Positions 9,800 to 23,515 of a DNA stretch of 64,000 nucleotides are shown one piece after another (the stretch's first letter is position 1; each line of letters starts with the position of its first letter). The notes below the pieces were generated by a model that ran no database searches, had not been told where the DNA came from, and worked only from the letters and a program-made list of their open reading frames with translations. Source of the DNA: Molossus alvarezi (taxonomy: Eukaryota; Chordata; Mammalia; Chiroptera; Molossidae); assembly GCA_037176705.1 (NCBI GenBank), contig JBAWUJ010000080.1:124001-188000 (forward strand). The letters are read 5' to 3'. Made by a program: the position numbers and the translations under genes.

Positions 9800-11759
9800 A
9801 TTGGAGTGTTAAACAGTGTTGTAAGTAAATGCAGGTGTCTGCCTTCTTTCCTATGTGACCAGGAAAGTCAACCTGTACTAGTTGATGAGGCAGCCTTTCA
9901 ACATACTACCTTTTAGCCCTGCATATGTGTTGTTTGCCTGGAAGTGTCTATGAGTCATCTTGATATCCAACAAAGGCTGGGCTGCAGAAATCAAACACAT
10001 TGGTTAGGGCAATGTTCAGGTCATGCAAATCTACACCCTATTCAGTTCTACACACATTCTTTAAAGTTGTTACCGAATGAATCAGTGTCATTCTTGGATC
10101 CATCATACATTTCACGGTTTGTACCGATTTCCTCAAAAAACATAAGGAGTAGATACCTGTTTTCTCCTGAGAATTCAAAGTAAACGCTTTCCATCATTGT
10201 GAAATGCTGGAATTGTACCTTGTTCATGAATGGAATCTCCTGAACCTATCTTTCTAATTCCCTGTGACGAATTCAGCCTATTTCTTGATAACTGACAAGT
10301 ACTCAATCCCTTTATTCCAGCCATTAGAACCAAAAGGTGATCAATTTAAAAGAGGGAGTGTCAGTCTTTGAACAATGGACATGGATTCACTTGTTTCAAG
10401 ACTATTTCCCCGAAGCACCTATGGGAATACCCTGGCATAGTCAAAAGTGTTCATGACTGGTGTTCTTTCTGTGCAGAACAATATAATAACGTTCAGTTCA
10501 AGAGCAGAATGGATACCTTAATACGGTTGCAGTGTCCAATTGAGTGTTTAGTGGCTCTCTGTTCAAAGAACAGTGTTCCAATAGACAACCTTCTTCAAAT
10601 AATGTCCAAATATTGAGAAAAAGATTCTAGGGCTATACCCGCTTCACACGAAATGGAACCACCACTGATGTACAGTTGTTCAGATTACGTGTTCTTAGTA
10701 CAGTTGTGGAAAGTATTGATGTAAGGAAATGTGGCAACCTGACTTTTGATAGGTCCTTAGACATACTTTTCACTCTACTTTGTTTGTAGGAGAGTGTATA
10801 CAACCATACCTATTCCAAATGAACTGTGTTAGAACTCTTCACTTCAGTGGCACAAAAGTCACTTCCATGAAGCCTAGAGCGTGAGGACCCTCAAAGCATA
10901 TATTGTTTTGGTTAAGTGTTTAAGAAATGTCCTTTTGTAAAGGTGTAATCACACTTAAACTTCGCAGTGTAAGTTTTTTTCTCTTGTTCCAGACAAAGAG
11001 ACACAAGACTTGCTGGTGCAGTCTTGGATATCCTGAATTATGGGCAAAACTCTGTGAGAGCCAGGGGCCACATTCACTCAGTGGCATGTTTTTCCCTGGG
11101 AAGTTAAGTACCTTTGCAGGGAAATTGTGAACAAACATGTTCTAGTCAAACAACTGTGGGAATGAATGAATATTTCCATTTGGGTTAAGTTAATGCACAG
11201 ATCTTGAGTAACATGAACACTTTAACGTTCATTCTCCTCGTTTTATAGGGAGATCCAGTCATATCATGGAAAGAACAACTAGGACAGAGCCCACTTATGT
11301 GTAGATCAAAAGTTACCCCTTTTTGTGTTCTGTGTTGTTCATGGTTTCAAAGATTGGATCGTATTGAAGCCCATTTTTGAAGGCGATACTTGGAAAAAGT
11401 TTGGTTTCTGCTGTAGCAGTTGGTTTTACATGATTCTTACTCAGAACAGTGAACCAACGTATGGCCAAGACTGAATCAATGGAAAGACTGATAACTACTG
11501 GTGTCACACATGTGCATTCTTGACGCAGTGAAAGTGAACACATCTAAAGTGATGTAGTTGAAACATTGGTTGTCTCCATGCAAGGAGTAAATCCATGAAT
11601 TGGAAGACACTGACAACACCAAGGGTTTTTCACATTGAACATCTCTGTGAAGGAGAACAAGAGGAGTGTTCTAGAGAAAATGCACTTGTGCAGTGGACCT
11701 GGGTATCCATTTCAATGACTTACACACTAACTATGCCCGGTGTGCAGGGCATACTTTAC
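9800..11759 (+). repeat. Copy 6, monomer type B
   Basis: Matches copy 2 at all type B markers (gagaattc, aacagtgttcc, gaaattgtg). CENP-B-like box at 10637-10653 (minus). Confidence 0.97.
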
Positions 11760-13718
11760 ATTGGAGTGTTAAACAGTGTTGTAAGTAAATGCAGGTGTCT
11801 GTCTTCTTTCCTATGTGACCAGGAAAGTCAACCTGTACTAGTTGATGAGGCAGCCTTTCAACATACTACCTTTTAGCCCTGCATATGTGTTGTTTGCCTG
11901 GAAGTGTCTATGAGTCATCTTGATATCCAACAAAGGCTGGGCTGCAGAAATCAAACACATTGGTTAGGGCAATGTTCAGGTCATGCAAATCTACACCCTA
12001 TTCAGTTCTACACACATTCTTTAAAGTTGTTACCGAATGAATCAGTGTCATTCTTGGATCCATCATACATTTCACGGTTTGTACCGATTTCCTCAAAAAA
12101 CATAAGGAGTAGATACCTGTTTTCTCCTGAGAATTCAAAGTAAACGCTTTCCATCATTGTGAAATGCTGGAATTGTACCTTGTTCATGAATGGAATCTCC
12201 TGAACCTATCTTTCTAATTCCCTGTGACGAATTCAGCCTATTTCTTGATAACTGACAAGTACTCAATCCCTTTATTCCAGCCATTAGAACCAAAAGGTGA
12301 TCAATTTAAAAGAGGGAGTGTCAGTCTTTGAACAATGGACATGGATTCACTTGTTTCAAGACTATTTCCCCGAAGCACCTATGGGAATACCCTGGCATAG
12401 TCAAAAGTGTTCATGACTGGTGTTCTTTCTGTGCAGAACAATATAATAACGTTCAGTTCAAGAGCAGAATGGATACCTTAATACGGTTGCAGTGTCCAAT
12501 TGAGTGTTTAGTGGCTCTCTGTTCAAAGAACTGTGTTCCATAGACAACCTTCTTCAAATAATGTCCAAATATTGAGAAAAAGATTCTAGGGCTATACCCG
12601 CTTCACACGAAATGGAACCACCACTGATGTACTGTTGTTCAGATTACGTGTTCTTAGTACAGTTGTGGAAAGTATTGATGTAAGGAAATGTGGCAACCTG
12701 ACTTTTGATAGGTCCTTAGACATACTTTTCACTCTACTTTGTTTGTAGGAGAGTGTATACAACCATACCTATTCCAAATGAACTGTGTTAGAACTCTTCA
12801 CTTCAGTGGCACAAAAGTCACTTCCATGAAGCCTAGAGCGTGAGGACCCTCAAAGCATATATTGTTTTGGTTAAGTGTTTAAGAAATGTCCTTTTGTAAA
12901 GGTGTAATCACACTTAAACTTAGCAGTGTAAGTTTTTTTCTCTTGTTCCAGACAAAGAGACACAAGACTTGCTGGTGCAGTCTTGGATATCCTGAATTAT
13001 GGGCAAAACTCTGTGAGAGCCAGGGGCCACATTCACTCAGTGGCATGTTTTTCCCTGGGAAGTTAAGTACTTTTGCAGGGAAACTGTGAACAAACATGTT
13101 CTAGTCAAACAACTGTGGGAATGAATGAATATTTCCATTTGGGTTAAGTTAATGCACAGATCTTGAGTAACATGAACACTTTAACGTTCATTCTCCTCGT
13201 TTTATAGGGAGATCCAGTCATATCATGGAAAGAACAACTAGGACAGAGCCCACTTATGTGTAGATCAAAAGTTATCCCTTTTTGTGTTCTGTGTTGTTCA
13301 TGGTTTCAAAGATTGGATCGTATTGAAGCCCATTTTTGAAGGCGATACTTGGAAAAAGTTTGGTTTCTGCTGTAGCAGTTGGTTTTACATGATTCTTACT
13401 CAGAACAGTGAACCAACGTATGGCCAAGACTGAATCAATGGAAAGACTGATAACTACTGGTGTCACACATGTGCATTCTTGACGCAGTGAAAGTGAACAC
13501 ATCTAAAGTGATGTAGTTGAAACATTGGTTGTCTCCATGCAAGGAGTAAATCCATGAATTGGAAGACACTGACAACACCAAGGGTTTTTCACATTGAACA
13601 TCTCTGTGAAGGAGAACAAGAGGAGTGTTCTAGAGAAAATGCACTTGTGCAGTGGACCTGGGTATCCATTTCAATGACTTACACACTAACTATGCCCGGT
13701 GTGCAGGGCATACTTTAC
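11760..13718 (+). repeat. Copy 7, monomer type C (1959 bp)
   Basis: Has all type C markers of copy 3 (ccatag, cttagcag, gtacttttgc, agttatccc) but gagaattc instead of ctcagaactc, so it is a C copy with a B-like 5' segment. CENP-B-like box at 12596-12612 (minus). Confidence 0.97.
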
Positions 13719-15678
13719 ATTGGAGTGTTAAACAGTGTTGTAAGTAAATGCAGGTGTCTGTCTTCTTTCCTATGTGACCAGGAAAGTCAACCTGTACTAG
13801 TTGATGAGGCAGCCTTTCAACATACTACCTTTTAGCCCTGCATATGTGTTGTTTGCCTGGAAGTGTCTATGAGTCATCTTGATATCCAACAAAGGCTGGG
13901 CTGCAGAAATCAAACACATTGGTTAGGGCAATGTTCAGGTCATGCAAATCTACACCCTATTCAGTTCTACACACATTCTTTAAAGTTGTTACCGAATGAA
14001 TCAGTGTCATTCTTGGATCCATCATACATTTCACGGTTTGTACCGATTTCCTCAAAAAACATAAGGAGTAGATACCTGTTTTCTCCTCAGAACTCAAAGT
14101 AAACGCTTTCCATCATTGTGAAATGCTGGAATTGTACCTTGTTCATGAATGGAATCTCCTGAACCTATCTTTCTAATTCCCTGTGACGAATTCAGCCTAT
14201 TTCTTGATAACTGACAAGTACTCAATCCCTTTATTCCAGCCATTAGAACCAAAAGGTGATCAATTTAAAAGAGGGAGTGTCAGTCTTTGAACAATGGACA
14301 TGGATTCACTTGTTTCAAGACTATTTCCCCGAAGCACCTATGGGAATACCCTGGCATAGTCAAAAGTGTTCATGACTGGTGTTCTTTCTGTGCAGAACAA
14401 TATAATAACGTTCAGTTCAAGAGCAGAATGGATACCTTAATACGGTTGCAGTGTCCAATTGAGTGTTTAGTGGCTCTCTGTTCAAAGAACTGTGTTCCAA
14501 TAGACAACCTTCTTCAAATAATGTCCAAATATTGAGAAAAAGATTCTAGGGCTATACCCGCTTCACACGAAATGGAACCACCACTGATGTACAGTTGTTC
14601 AGATTACGTGTTCTTAGTACAGTTGTGGAAAGTATTGATGTAAGGAAATGTGGCAACCTGACTTTTGATAGGTCCTTAGACATACTTTTCACTCTACTTT
14701 GTTTGTAGGAGAGTGTATACAACCATACCTATTCCAAATGAACTGTGTTAGAACTCTTCACTTCAGTGGCACAAAAGTCACTTCCATGAAGCCTAGAGCG
14801 TGAGGACCCTCAAAGCATATATTGTTTTGGTTAAGTGTTTAAGAAATGTCCTTTTGTAAAGGGGTAATCACACTTAAACTTCGCAGTGTAAGTTTTTTTC
14901 TCTTGTTCCAGACAAAGAGACACAAGACTTGCTGGTGCAGTCTTGGATATCCTGAATTATGGGCAAAACTCTGTGAGAGCCAGGGGCCACATTCACTCAG
15001 TGGCAGGTTTTTCCCTGGGAAGTTAAGTACCTTTGCAGGGAAACTGTGAACAAACATGTTCTAGTCAAACAACTGTGGGAATGAATGAATATTTCCATTT
15101 GGGTTAAGTTAATGCACAGATCTTGAGTAACATGAACACTTTAACGTTCATTCTCCTCGTTTTATAGGGAGATCCAGTCATATCATGGAAAGAACAACTA
15201 GGACAGAGCCCACTTATGTGTAGATCAAAAGTTACCCCTTTTTGTGTTCTGTGTTGTTCATGGTTTCAAAGATTGGATCGTATTGAAGCCCATTTTTGAA
15301 GGCGATACTTGGAAAAAGTTTGGTTTCTGCTGTAGCAGTTGGTTTTACATGATTCTTACTCAGAACAGTGAACCAACGTATGGCCAAGACTGAATCAATG
15401 GGAAGACTGATAACTACTGGTGTCACACATGTGCATTCTTGACGCAGTGAAAGTGAACACATCTAAAGTGATGTAGTTGAAACATTGGTTGTCTCCATGC
15501 AAGGAGTAAATCCATGAATTGGAAGACACTGACAACACCAAGGGTTTTTCACATTGAACATCTCTGTGAAGGAGAACAAGAGGAGTGTTCTAGAGAAAAT
15601 GCTCTTGTGCAGTGGACCTGGGTATCCATTTCAATGACTTACACACTAACTATGCCCGGTGTGCAGGGCATACTTTAC
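13719..15678 (+). repeat. Copy 8, monomer type A
   Basis: Matches copies 1 and 5 at the markers compared. Last clear type A unit; ctcagaactc is not seen again after it. CENP-B-like box at 14556-14572 (minus). Confidence 0.97.
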
Positions 15679-17637
15679 ATTGGAGTGTTAAACAGTGTTG
15701 TAAGTAAATGCAGGTGTCTGCCTTCTTTCCTATGTGACCAGGAAAGTCAACCTGTACTAGTTGATGAGGCAGCCTTTCAACATACTACCTTTTAGCCCTG
15801 CATATGTGTTGTTTGCCTGGAAGTGTCTATGAGTCATCTTGATATCCAACAAAGGCTGGGCTGCAGAAATCAAACACATTGGTTAGGGCAATGTTCAGGT
15901 CATGCAAATCTACACCCTATTCAGTTCTACACACATTCTTTAAAGTTGTTACCGAATGAATCAGTGTCATTCTTGGATCCATCATACATTTCACGGTTTG
16001 TACCGATTTCCTCAAAAAACATAAGGAGTAGATACCTGTTTTCTCCTGAGAATTCAAAGTAAACGCTTTCCATCATTGTGAAATGCTGGAATTGTACCTT
16101 GTTCATGAATGGAATCTCCTGAACCTATCTTTCTAATTCCCTGTGACGAATTCAGCCTATTTCTTGATAACTGACAAGTACTCAATCCCTTTATTCCAGC
16201 CATTAGAACCAAAAGGTGATCAATTTAAAAGAGGGAGTGTCAGTCTTTGAACAATGGACATGGATTCACTTGTTTCAAGACTATTTCCCCGAAGCACCTA
16301 TGGGAATACCCTGGCATAGTCAAAAGTGTTCATGACTGGTGTTCTTTCTGTGCAGAACAATATAATAACGTTCAGTTCAAGAGCAGAATGGATACCTTAA
16401 TACGGTTGCAGTGTCCAATTGAGTGTTTAGTGGCTCTCTGTTCAAAGAACAGTGTTCCAATAGACAACCTTCTTCAAATAATGTCCAAATATTGAGAAAA
16501 AGATTCTAGGGCTATACCCGCTTCACACGAAATGGAACCACCACTGATGTACTGTTGTTCAGATTACGTGTTCTTAGTACAGTTGTGGAAAGTATTGATG
16601 TAAGGAAATGTGGCAACCTGACTTTTGATAGGTCCTTAGACATACTTTTCACTCTACTTTGTTTGTAGGAGAGTTATACAACCATACCTATTCCAAATGA
16701 ACTGTGTTAGAACTCTTCACTTCAGTGGCACAAAAGTCACTTCCATGAAGCCTAGAGCGTGAGGACCCTCAAAGCATATATTGTTTTGGTTAAGTGTTTA
16801 AGAAATGTCCTTTTGTAAAGGGGTAATCACACTTAAACTTCGCAGTGTAAGTTTTTTTCTCTTGTTCCAGACAAAGAGACACAAGACTTGCTGGTGCAGT
16901 CTTGGATATCCTGAATTGTGGGCAAAACTCTGTGAGAGCCAGGGGCCACATTCACTCAGTGGCATGTTTTTCCCTGGGAAGTTAAGTACCTTTGCAGGGA
17001 AACTGCGAACAAACATGTTCTAGTCAAACAACTGTGGGAATGAATGAATATTTCCATTTGGGTTAAGTTAGTGCACAGATCTTGAGAAACATGAACACTT
17101 TAAGGTTCATTCTCCTCGTTTTATAGGGAGATCCAGTCATATCATGGAAGAACAACTAGGACAGAGCCCACTTATGTGTAGAATCAAAAGTTATCCCTTT
17201 TTGTGTTCTGTGTTGTTCATGGTTTCAAAGATTGGATCGTATTGAAGCACGTTTTTGAAGGCGATACTTGGAAAAAGTTTGGTTTCTGCTGTAGCAGTTG
17301 GTTTTACATGATTCTTACTCAGAACAGTGAACCAACGTATGGCCAAGACTGAATCAATGGAAAGACTGATAACTACTGGTGTCACACATGTGCATTCTTG
17401 ACGCAGTGAAAGTGAACACATCTAAAGTGATGTAGTTGAAACATTGGTTGTCTCCATGCAAGGAGTAAATCCATGAATTGGAAGACACTGACAACACCAA
17501 GGGTTTTTCACATTGAACATCTCTGTGAAGGAGAACAAGAGGAGTGTTCTAGAGAAAATGCACTTGTGCAGTGGACCTGGGTATCCATTTCAATGACTTA
17601 CACACTAACTATGCCCGGTGTGCAGGGCATACTTTAC
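15679..17637 (+). repeat. Copy 9, chimera of type B and the divergent block (1959 bp)
   Basis: The 5' part is type B (tgtctgcc, gagaattc, aacagtgttcc near 16450). From about 16551 it carries divergent-block changes: gtactgttg, gagttatac (1-base loss), gaattgtggg, gaaactgcg, gttagtgcac, cttgagaaac, ttaaggttc, tggaagaac, tagaatcaaa and gaagcacg. The junction lies between about 16450 and 16551. CENP-B-like box at 16516-16532 (minus). Confidence 0.97.
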
Positions 17638-19597
17638 ATTGGAGTGTTAAACAGTGTTGTAAGTAAATGCAGGTGTCTGCCTTCTTTCCTATGTGACCAG
17701 GAAAGTCAACCTGTACTAGTTGATGAGGCAGCCTTTCAACATACTACCTTTTAGCCCTGCATATGTGTTGTTTGCCTGGAAGTGTCTATGAGTCATCTTG
17801 ATATCCAACAAAGGCTGGGCTGCAGAAATCAAACACATTGGTTAGGGCAATGTTCAGGTCATGCAAATCTACACCCTATTCAGTTCTACACACATTCTTT
17901 AAAGTTGTTACCGAATGAATCAGTGTCATTCTTGGATCCATCATACATTTCACGGTTTGTACCGATTTCCTCAAAAAACATAAGGAGTAGATACCTGTTT
18001 TCTCCTGAGAATTCAAAGTAAACGCTTTCCATCATTGTGAAATGCTGGAATTGTACCTTGTTCATGAATGGAATCTCCTGAACCTATCTTTCTAATTCCC
18101 TGTGACGAATTCAGCCTATTTCTTGATAACTGACAAGTACTCAATCCCTTTATTCCAGCCATTAGAACCAAAAGGTGATCAATTTAAAAGAGGGAGTGTC
18201 AGTCTTTGAACAATGGACATGGATTCACTTGTTTCAAGACTATTTCCCCGAAGCACCTATGGGAATACCCTGGCATAGTCAAAAGTGTTCATGACTGGTG
18301 TTCTTTCTGTGCAGAACAATATAATAACGTTCAGTTCAAGAGCAGAATGGATACCTTAATACGGTTGCAGTGTCCAATTGAGTGTTTAGTGGCTCTCTGT
18401 TCAAAGAACTGTGTTCCAATAGACAACCTTCTTCAAATAATGTCCAAATATTGAGAAAAAGATTCTAGGGCTATACCCGCTTCACACGAAATGGAACCAC
18501 CACTGATGTACTGTTGTTCAGATTACGTGTTCTTAGTACAGTTGTGGAAAGTATTGATGTAAGGAAATGTGGCAACCTGACTTTTGATAGGTCCTTAGAC
18601 ATACTTTTCACTCTACTTTGTTTGTAGGAGAGTGTATACAACCATACCTATTCCAAATGAACTGTGTTAGAACTCTACACTTCAGTGGCACAAAAGTCAC
18701 TTCCATGAAGCCTAGAGCGTGAGGACCCTCAAAGCATATATTGTTTTGGTTAAGTGTTTAAGAAATGTCCTTTTGTAAAGGGGTAATCACACTTAAACTT
18801 CGCAGTGTAAGTTTTTTTCTCTTGTTCCAGACAAAGAGACACAAGACTTGCTGGTGCAGTCTTGGATATCCTGAATTGTGGGCAAAACTCTGTGAGAGCC
18901 AGGGGCCACATTCACTCAGTGGCATGTTTTTCCCTGGGAAGTTAAGTACCTTTGCAGGGAAACTGCGAACAAACATGTTCTAGTCAAACAACTGTGGGAA
19001 TGAATGAATATTTCCATTTGGGTTAAGTTAGTGCACAGATCTTGAGTAACATGAACACTTTAAGGTTCATTCTCCTCGTTTCATAGGGAGATCCAGTCAT
19101 ATCATGGAAGAACAACTAGGACAGAGCCCACTTATGTGTAGAATCAAAAGTTATCCCTTTTTGTGTTCTGTGTTGTTCATGGTTTCAAAGATTGGATCGT
19201 ATTGAAGCCCGTTTTTGAAGGCGATACTTGGAAAAAGTTTGGTTTCTGCTGTAGCAGTTGGTTTTACATGATTCTTACTCAGAACAGTGAACCAACGTAT
19301 GGCCAAGACTGAATCAATGGAAAGACTGATAACTACTGGTGTCACACATGTGCATTCTTGACGCAGTGAAAGTGAACACATCTAAAGTGATGTAGTTGAA
19401 ACATTGGTTGTCTCCATGCAAGGAGTAAATCCATGAATTGGAAGACACTGACAACACCAAGGGTTTTTCACATTGAACATCTCTGTGAAGGAGAACAAGA
19501 GGAGTGTTCTAGAGAAAATGCACTTGTGCAGTGGACCTGGGTATCCATTTCAATGACTTACACACTAACTATGCCCGGTGTGCAGGGCATACTTTAC
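17638..19597 (+). repeat. Copy 10, divergent block
   Basis: Shares with the end of copy 9 gaattgtggg, gaaactgcg, gttagtgcac, ttaaggttc, tggaagaac and tagaatcaaa. Private changes: gaactctacac near 18675 and tttcatagg near 19080. CENP-B-like box at 18475-18491 (minus). Confidence 0.97.
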
Positions 19598-21556
19598 ATT
19601 GGAGTGTTAAACAGTGTTGTAAGTAAATGCAGGTGTCTGCCTTCTTTCCTATGTGACCAGGAAAGTCAACCTGTACTAGTTGATGAGGCAGCCTTTCAAC
19701 ATACTACCTTTTAGCCCTGCATATGTGTTGTTTGCCTGGAAGTGTCTATGAGTCATCTTGATATCCAACAAAGGCTGGGCTGCAGAAATCAAACACATTG
19801 GTTAGGGCAATGTTCAGGTCATGCAAATCTACACCCTATTCAGTTCTACACACATTCTTTAAAGTTGTTACCGAATGAATCAGTGTCATTCTTGGATCCA
19901 TCATACATTTCACGGTTTGTACCGATTTCCTCAAAAAACATAAGGAGTAGATACCTGTTTTCTCCTGAGAATTCAAAGTAAACGCTTTCCATCATTGTGA
20001 AATGCTGGAATTGTACCTTGTTCATGAATGGAATCTCCTGAACCTATCTTTCTAATTCCCTGTGACGAATTCAGCCTATTTCTTGATAACTGACAAGTAC
20101 TCAATCACTTTATTCCAGCCATTAGAACCAAAAGGTGATCAATTTAAAAGAGGGAGTGTCAGTCTTTGAACAATGGACATGGATTCACTTGTTTCAAGAC
20201 TATTTCCCCGAAGCACCTATGGGAATACCCTGGCATAGTCAAAAGTGTTCATGACTGGTGTTCTTTCTGTGCAGAACAATATAATAACGTTCAGTTCAAG
20301 AGCAGAATCTATACCTTAATACGGTTGCAGTGTCCAATTGAGTGTTTAGTGGCTCTCTGTTCAAAGAACTGTGTTCCAATAGACAACCTTCTTCAAATAA
20401 TGTCCAAATATTGAGAAAAAGATTCTAGGGCTATACCCGCTTCACACGAAATGGAACCACCACTGATGTACTGTTGTTCAGATTACGTGTTCTTAGTACA
20501 GTTGTGGAAAGTATTGATGTAAGGAAATGTGGCAACCTGACTTTTGATAGGTCCTTAGACATACTTTTCACTCTACTTTGTTTGTAGGAGAGTGTATACA
20601 ACCATACCTATTCCAAATGAACTGTGTTAGAACTCTTCACTTCAGTGGCACAAAAGTCACTTCCATGAAGCCTAGAGCGTGAGGACCCTCAAAGCATATA
20701 TTGTTTTGGTTAAGTGTTTAAGAAATGTCCTTTTGTAAAGGGGTAATCACACATAAACTTCGCAGTGTAAGTTTTTTTCTCTTGTTCCAGACAAAGAGAC
20801 ACAAGACTTGCTGGTGCAGTCTTGGATATCCTGAATTATGGGCAAAACTCTGTGAGAGCCAGGGGCCACATTCACTCAGTGGCATGTTTTTCCCTGGGAA
20901 GTTAAGTACCTTTGCAGGGAAACTGTGAACAAACATGTTCTAGTCAAACAACTGTGGGAATGAATGTTATTTCCTTTTGGGTTAAGTTAATGCACAGATC
21001 TTGAGTAACATGAACACTTTAACGTTCATTCTCCTCGTTTTATAGGGAGATCCAGTCATATCATGGAAAGAACAACAAGGACAGAGCCCACTTATGTGTA
21101 GATCAAAAGTTATCCCTTTTTGTGTTCTGTGTTGTTCATGGTTTCAATGATTGGATCGTATTGAAGCCCGTTTTTGAAGGCGATACTTGGAAAAAGTTTG
21201 GTTTCTGCTGTAGCAGTTGGTTTTACATGATTCTTACTCAGAACAGTGAACCAACGTATGGCCAAGACTGAATCAATGGAAAGACTGATAACTACTGGTG
21301 TCACACATGTGCATTCTTGACGCAGTGAAAGTGAACACATCTAAAGTGATGTAGTTGAAACATTGGTTGTCTCCATGCAAGGAGTCAATCCATGAATTGG
21401 AAGACACTGACAACACCAAGGGTTTTTCACATTGAACATCTTTGTGAAGGGGAACAAGAGGAGTGTTCTAGAGAAAATGCACTTGTGCAGTGGACCTGGG
21501 TATCCATTTCAATGACTTACACACTAACTATGCCCGGTGTGCAGGGCATACTTTAC
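19598..21556 (+). repeat. Copy 11, divergent block (1959 bp)
   Basis: Private changes: caatcacttt, agaatctata, cacataaac, gaatgttatttcctttt (net 1-base loss near 20966), acaacaagg, tttcaatga, gagtcaatcc and tttgtgaagggg. Shares gaagcccg (an added CpG) with copies 10 and 12. CENP-B-like box at 20435-20451 (minus). Confidence 0.97.
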
Positions 21557-23515
21557 ATTGGAGTGTTAAACAGTGTTGTAAGTAAATGCAGGTGTCTGCC
21601 TTCTTTCCTATGTGACCAGGAAAGTCAACCTGTACTAGTTGATGAGGCAGCCTTTCAACATACTACCTTTTAGCCCTGCATATGTGTTGTTTGCCTGGAA
21701 GTGTCTATGAGTCATCTTGATATCCAACAAAGGCTGGGCTGCAGAAATCAAACACATTGGTTAGGGCAATGTTCAGGTCATGCAAATCTACACCCTATTC
21801 AGTTCTACACACATTCTTTAAAGTTGTTACCGAATGAATCAGTGTCATTCTTGGATCCATCATACATTTCACGGTTTGTACCGATTTCCTCAAAAAACAT
21901 AAGGAGTAGATACCTGTTTTCTCCTGAGAATTCAAAGTAAACGCTTTCCATCATTGTGAAATGCTGGAATTGTACCTTGTTCATGAATGGAATCTCCTGA
22001 ACCTATCTTTCCAATTCCCTGTGACGAATTCAGCCTATTTCTTGATAACTGACAAGTACTCAATCCCTTTATTCCAGCCATTAGAACCAAAAGGTGATCA
22101 ATTTAAAAGAGGGAGTGTCAGTCTTTGAACAATGGACATGGATTCACTTGTTTCAAGACTATTTCCCCGAAGCACCTATGGGAATACCCTGGCATAGTCA
22201 AAAGTGTTCATGACTGGTGTTCTTTCTGTGCAGAACAATATAATAACGTTCAGTTCAAGAGCAGAATGGATACCTTAATACGGTTGCAGTGTCCAATTGA
22301 GTGTTTAGTGGCTCTCTGTTCAAAGAACTGCGTTCCAATAGACAACCTTCTTCAAATAATGTCCAAATATTGAGAAAAAGATTCTAGGGCTATACCCGCT
22401 TCACACGAAATGGAACCACCACTGATGTACTGTTGTTCAGATTACGTGTTCTTAGTACAGTTGTGGAAAGTATTGATGTAAGGAAATGTGGCAACCTGAC
22501 TTTTGATAGGTCCTTAGACATACTTTTCACTCTACTTTGTTTGTAGGAGAGTGTATACAACCATACCTATTCCAAATGAACTGTGTTAGAACTCTTCACT
22601 TCAGTGGCACAAAAGTCACTTCCATGAAGCCTAGAGCGTGAGGACCCTCAAAGCATATATTGTTTTGGTTCAGTGTTTAAGAAATGTCCTTTTGTAAAGG
22701 GGTAATCACACTTAAACTTCGCAGTGTAAGTTTTTTTCTCTTGTTCCAGACTAAGAGACACAAGACTTGCTGGTGCAGTCTTGGATATCCTGAATTATGG
22801 GCAAAACTCTGTGAGAGCCAGGGGCCACATTCACTCAGTGGCATGTTTTTCCCTGGGAAGTTAAGTACCTTTGCAGGGAAACTGTGAACAAACATGTTCT
22901 AGTCAAACAACTGTGGGAATGAATGAATATTTCCATTTGGGTTAAGTTAGTGCACAGATCTTGAGTAACATGAACACTTTAAGGTTCATTATCCTCGTTT
23001 TATAGGGAGATCCAGTCATATCATGGAAGAACAACTAGGACAGAGCCCACTTATGTGTAGAATCAAAAGTTATCCCTTTTTGTGTTCTGTGTTGTTCATG
23101 GTTTCAAAGACTGGATCGTATGGAAGCCCGTTTTTGAAGGCGATACTTGGAAAAAGTTTGGTTTCTGCTCTAGCAGTTGGTTTTACATGATTCTTACTCA
23201 GAACAGTGAACCAACGTATGGCCAAGACTGAATCAATGGAAAGACTGATAACTACTGGTGTCACACATGTGCATTCTTGACGCAGTGAAAGTGAACACAT
23301 CTAAAGTGATGTAGTTGAACATTGGTTGTCTCCATGCAAGGAGTAAATCCATGAATTGGAAGACACTGACAACACCAAGGGTTTTTCACATTGAACATCT
23401 CTGTGAAGGAGAACAAGAGGAGTGTTCTAGAGAAAATGCACTTGTGCAGTGGACCTGGGTATCCATTTCAATGACTTACACACTAACAATGCCCGGTGTG
23501 CAGGGCATACTTTAC
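21557..23515 (+). repeat. Copy 12, divergent block (1959 bp)
   Basis: Carries gttagtgcac, ttaaggttc, tggaagaac and tagaatcaaa as in copies 9-10. Private: tttccaattcc, aactgcgttcc, ggttcagtg, gactaagag, gactggatc, tatggaagc, gctctagc and a lost a in gttgaacatt, which lengthens the overlapping ORF to 105 codons. CENP-B-like box at 22394-22410 (minus). Confidence 0.97.
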
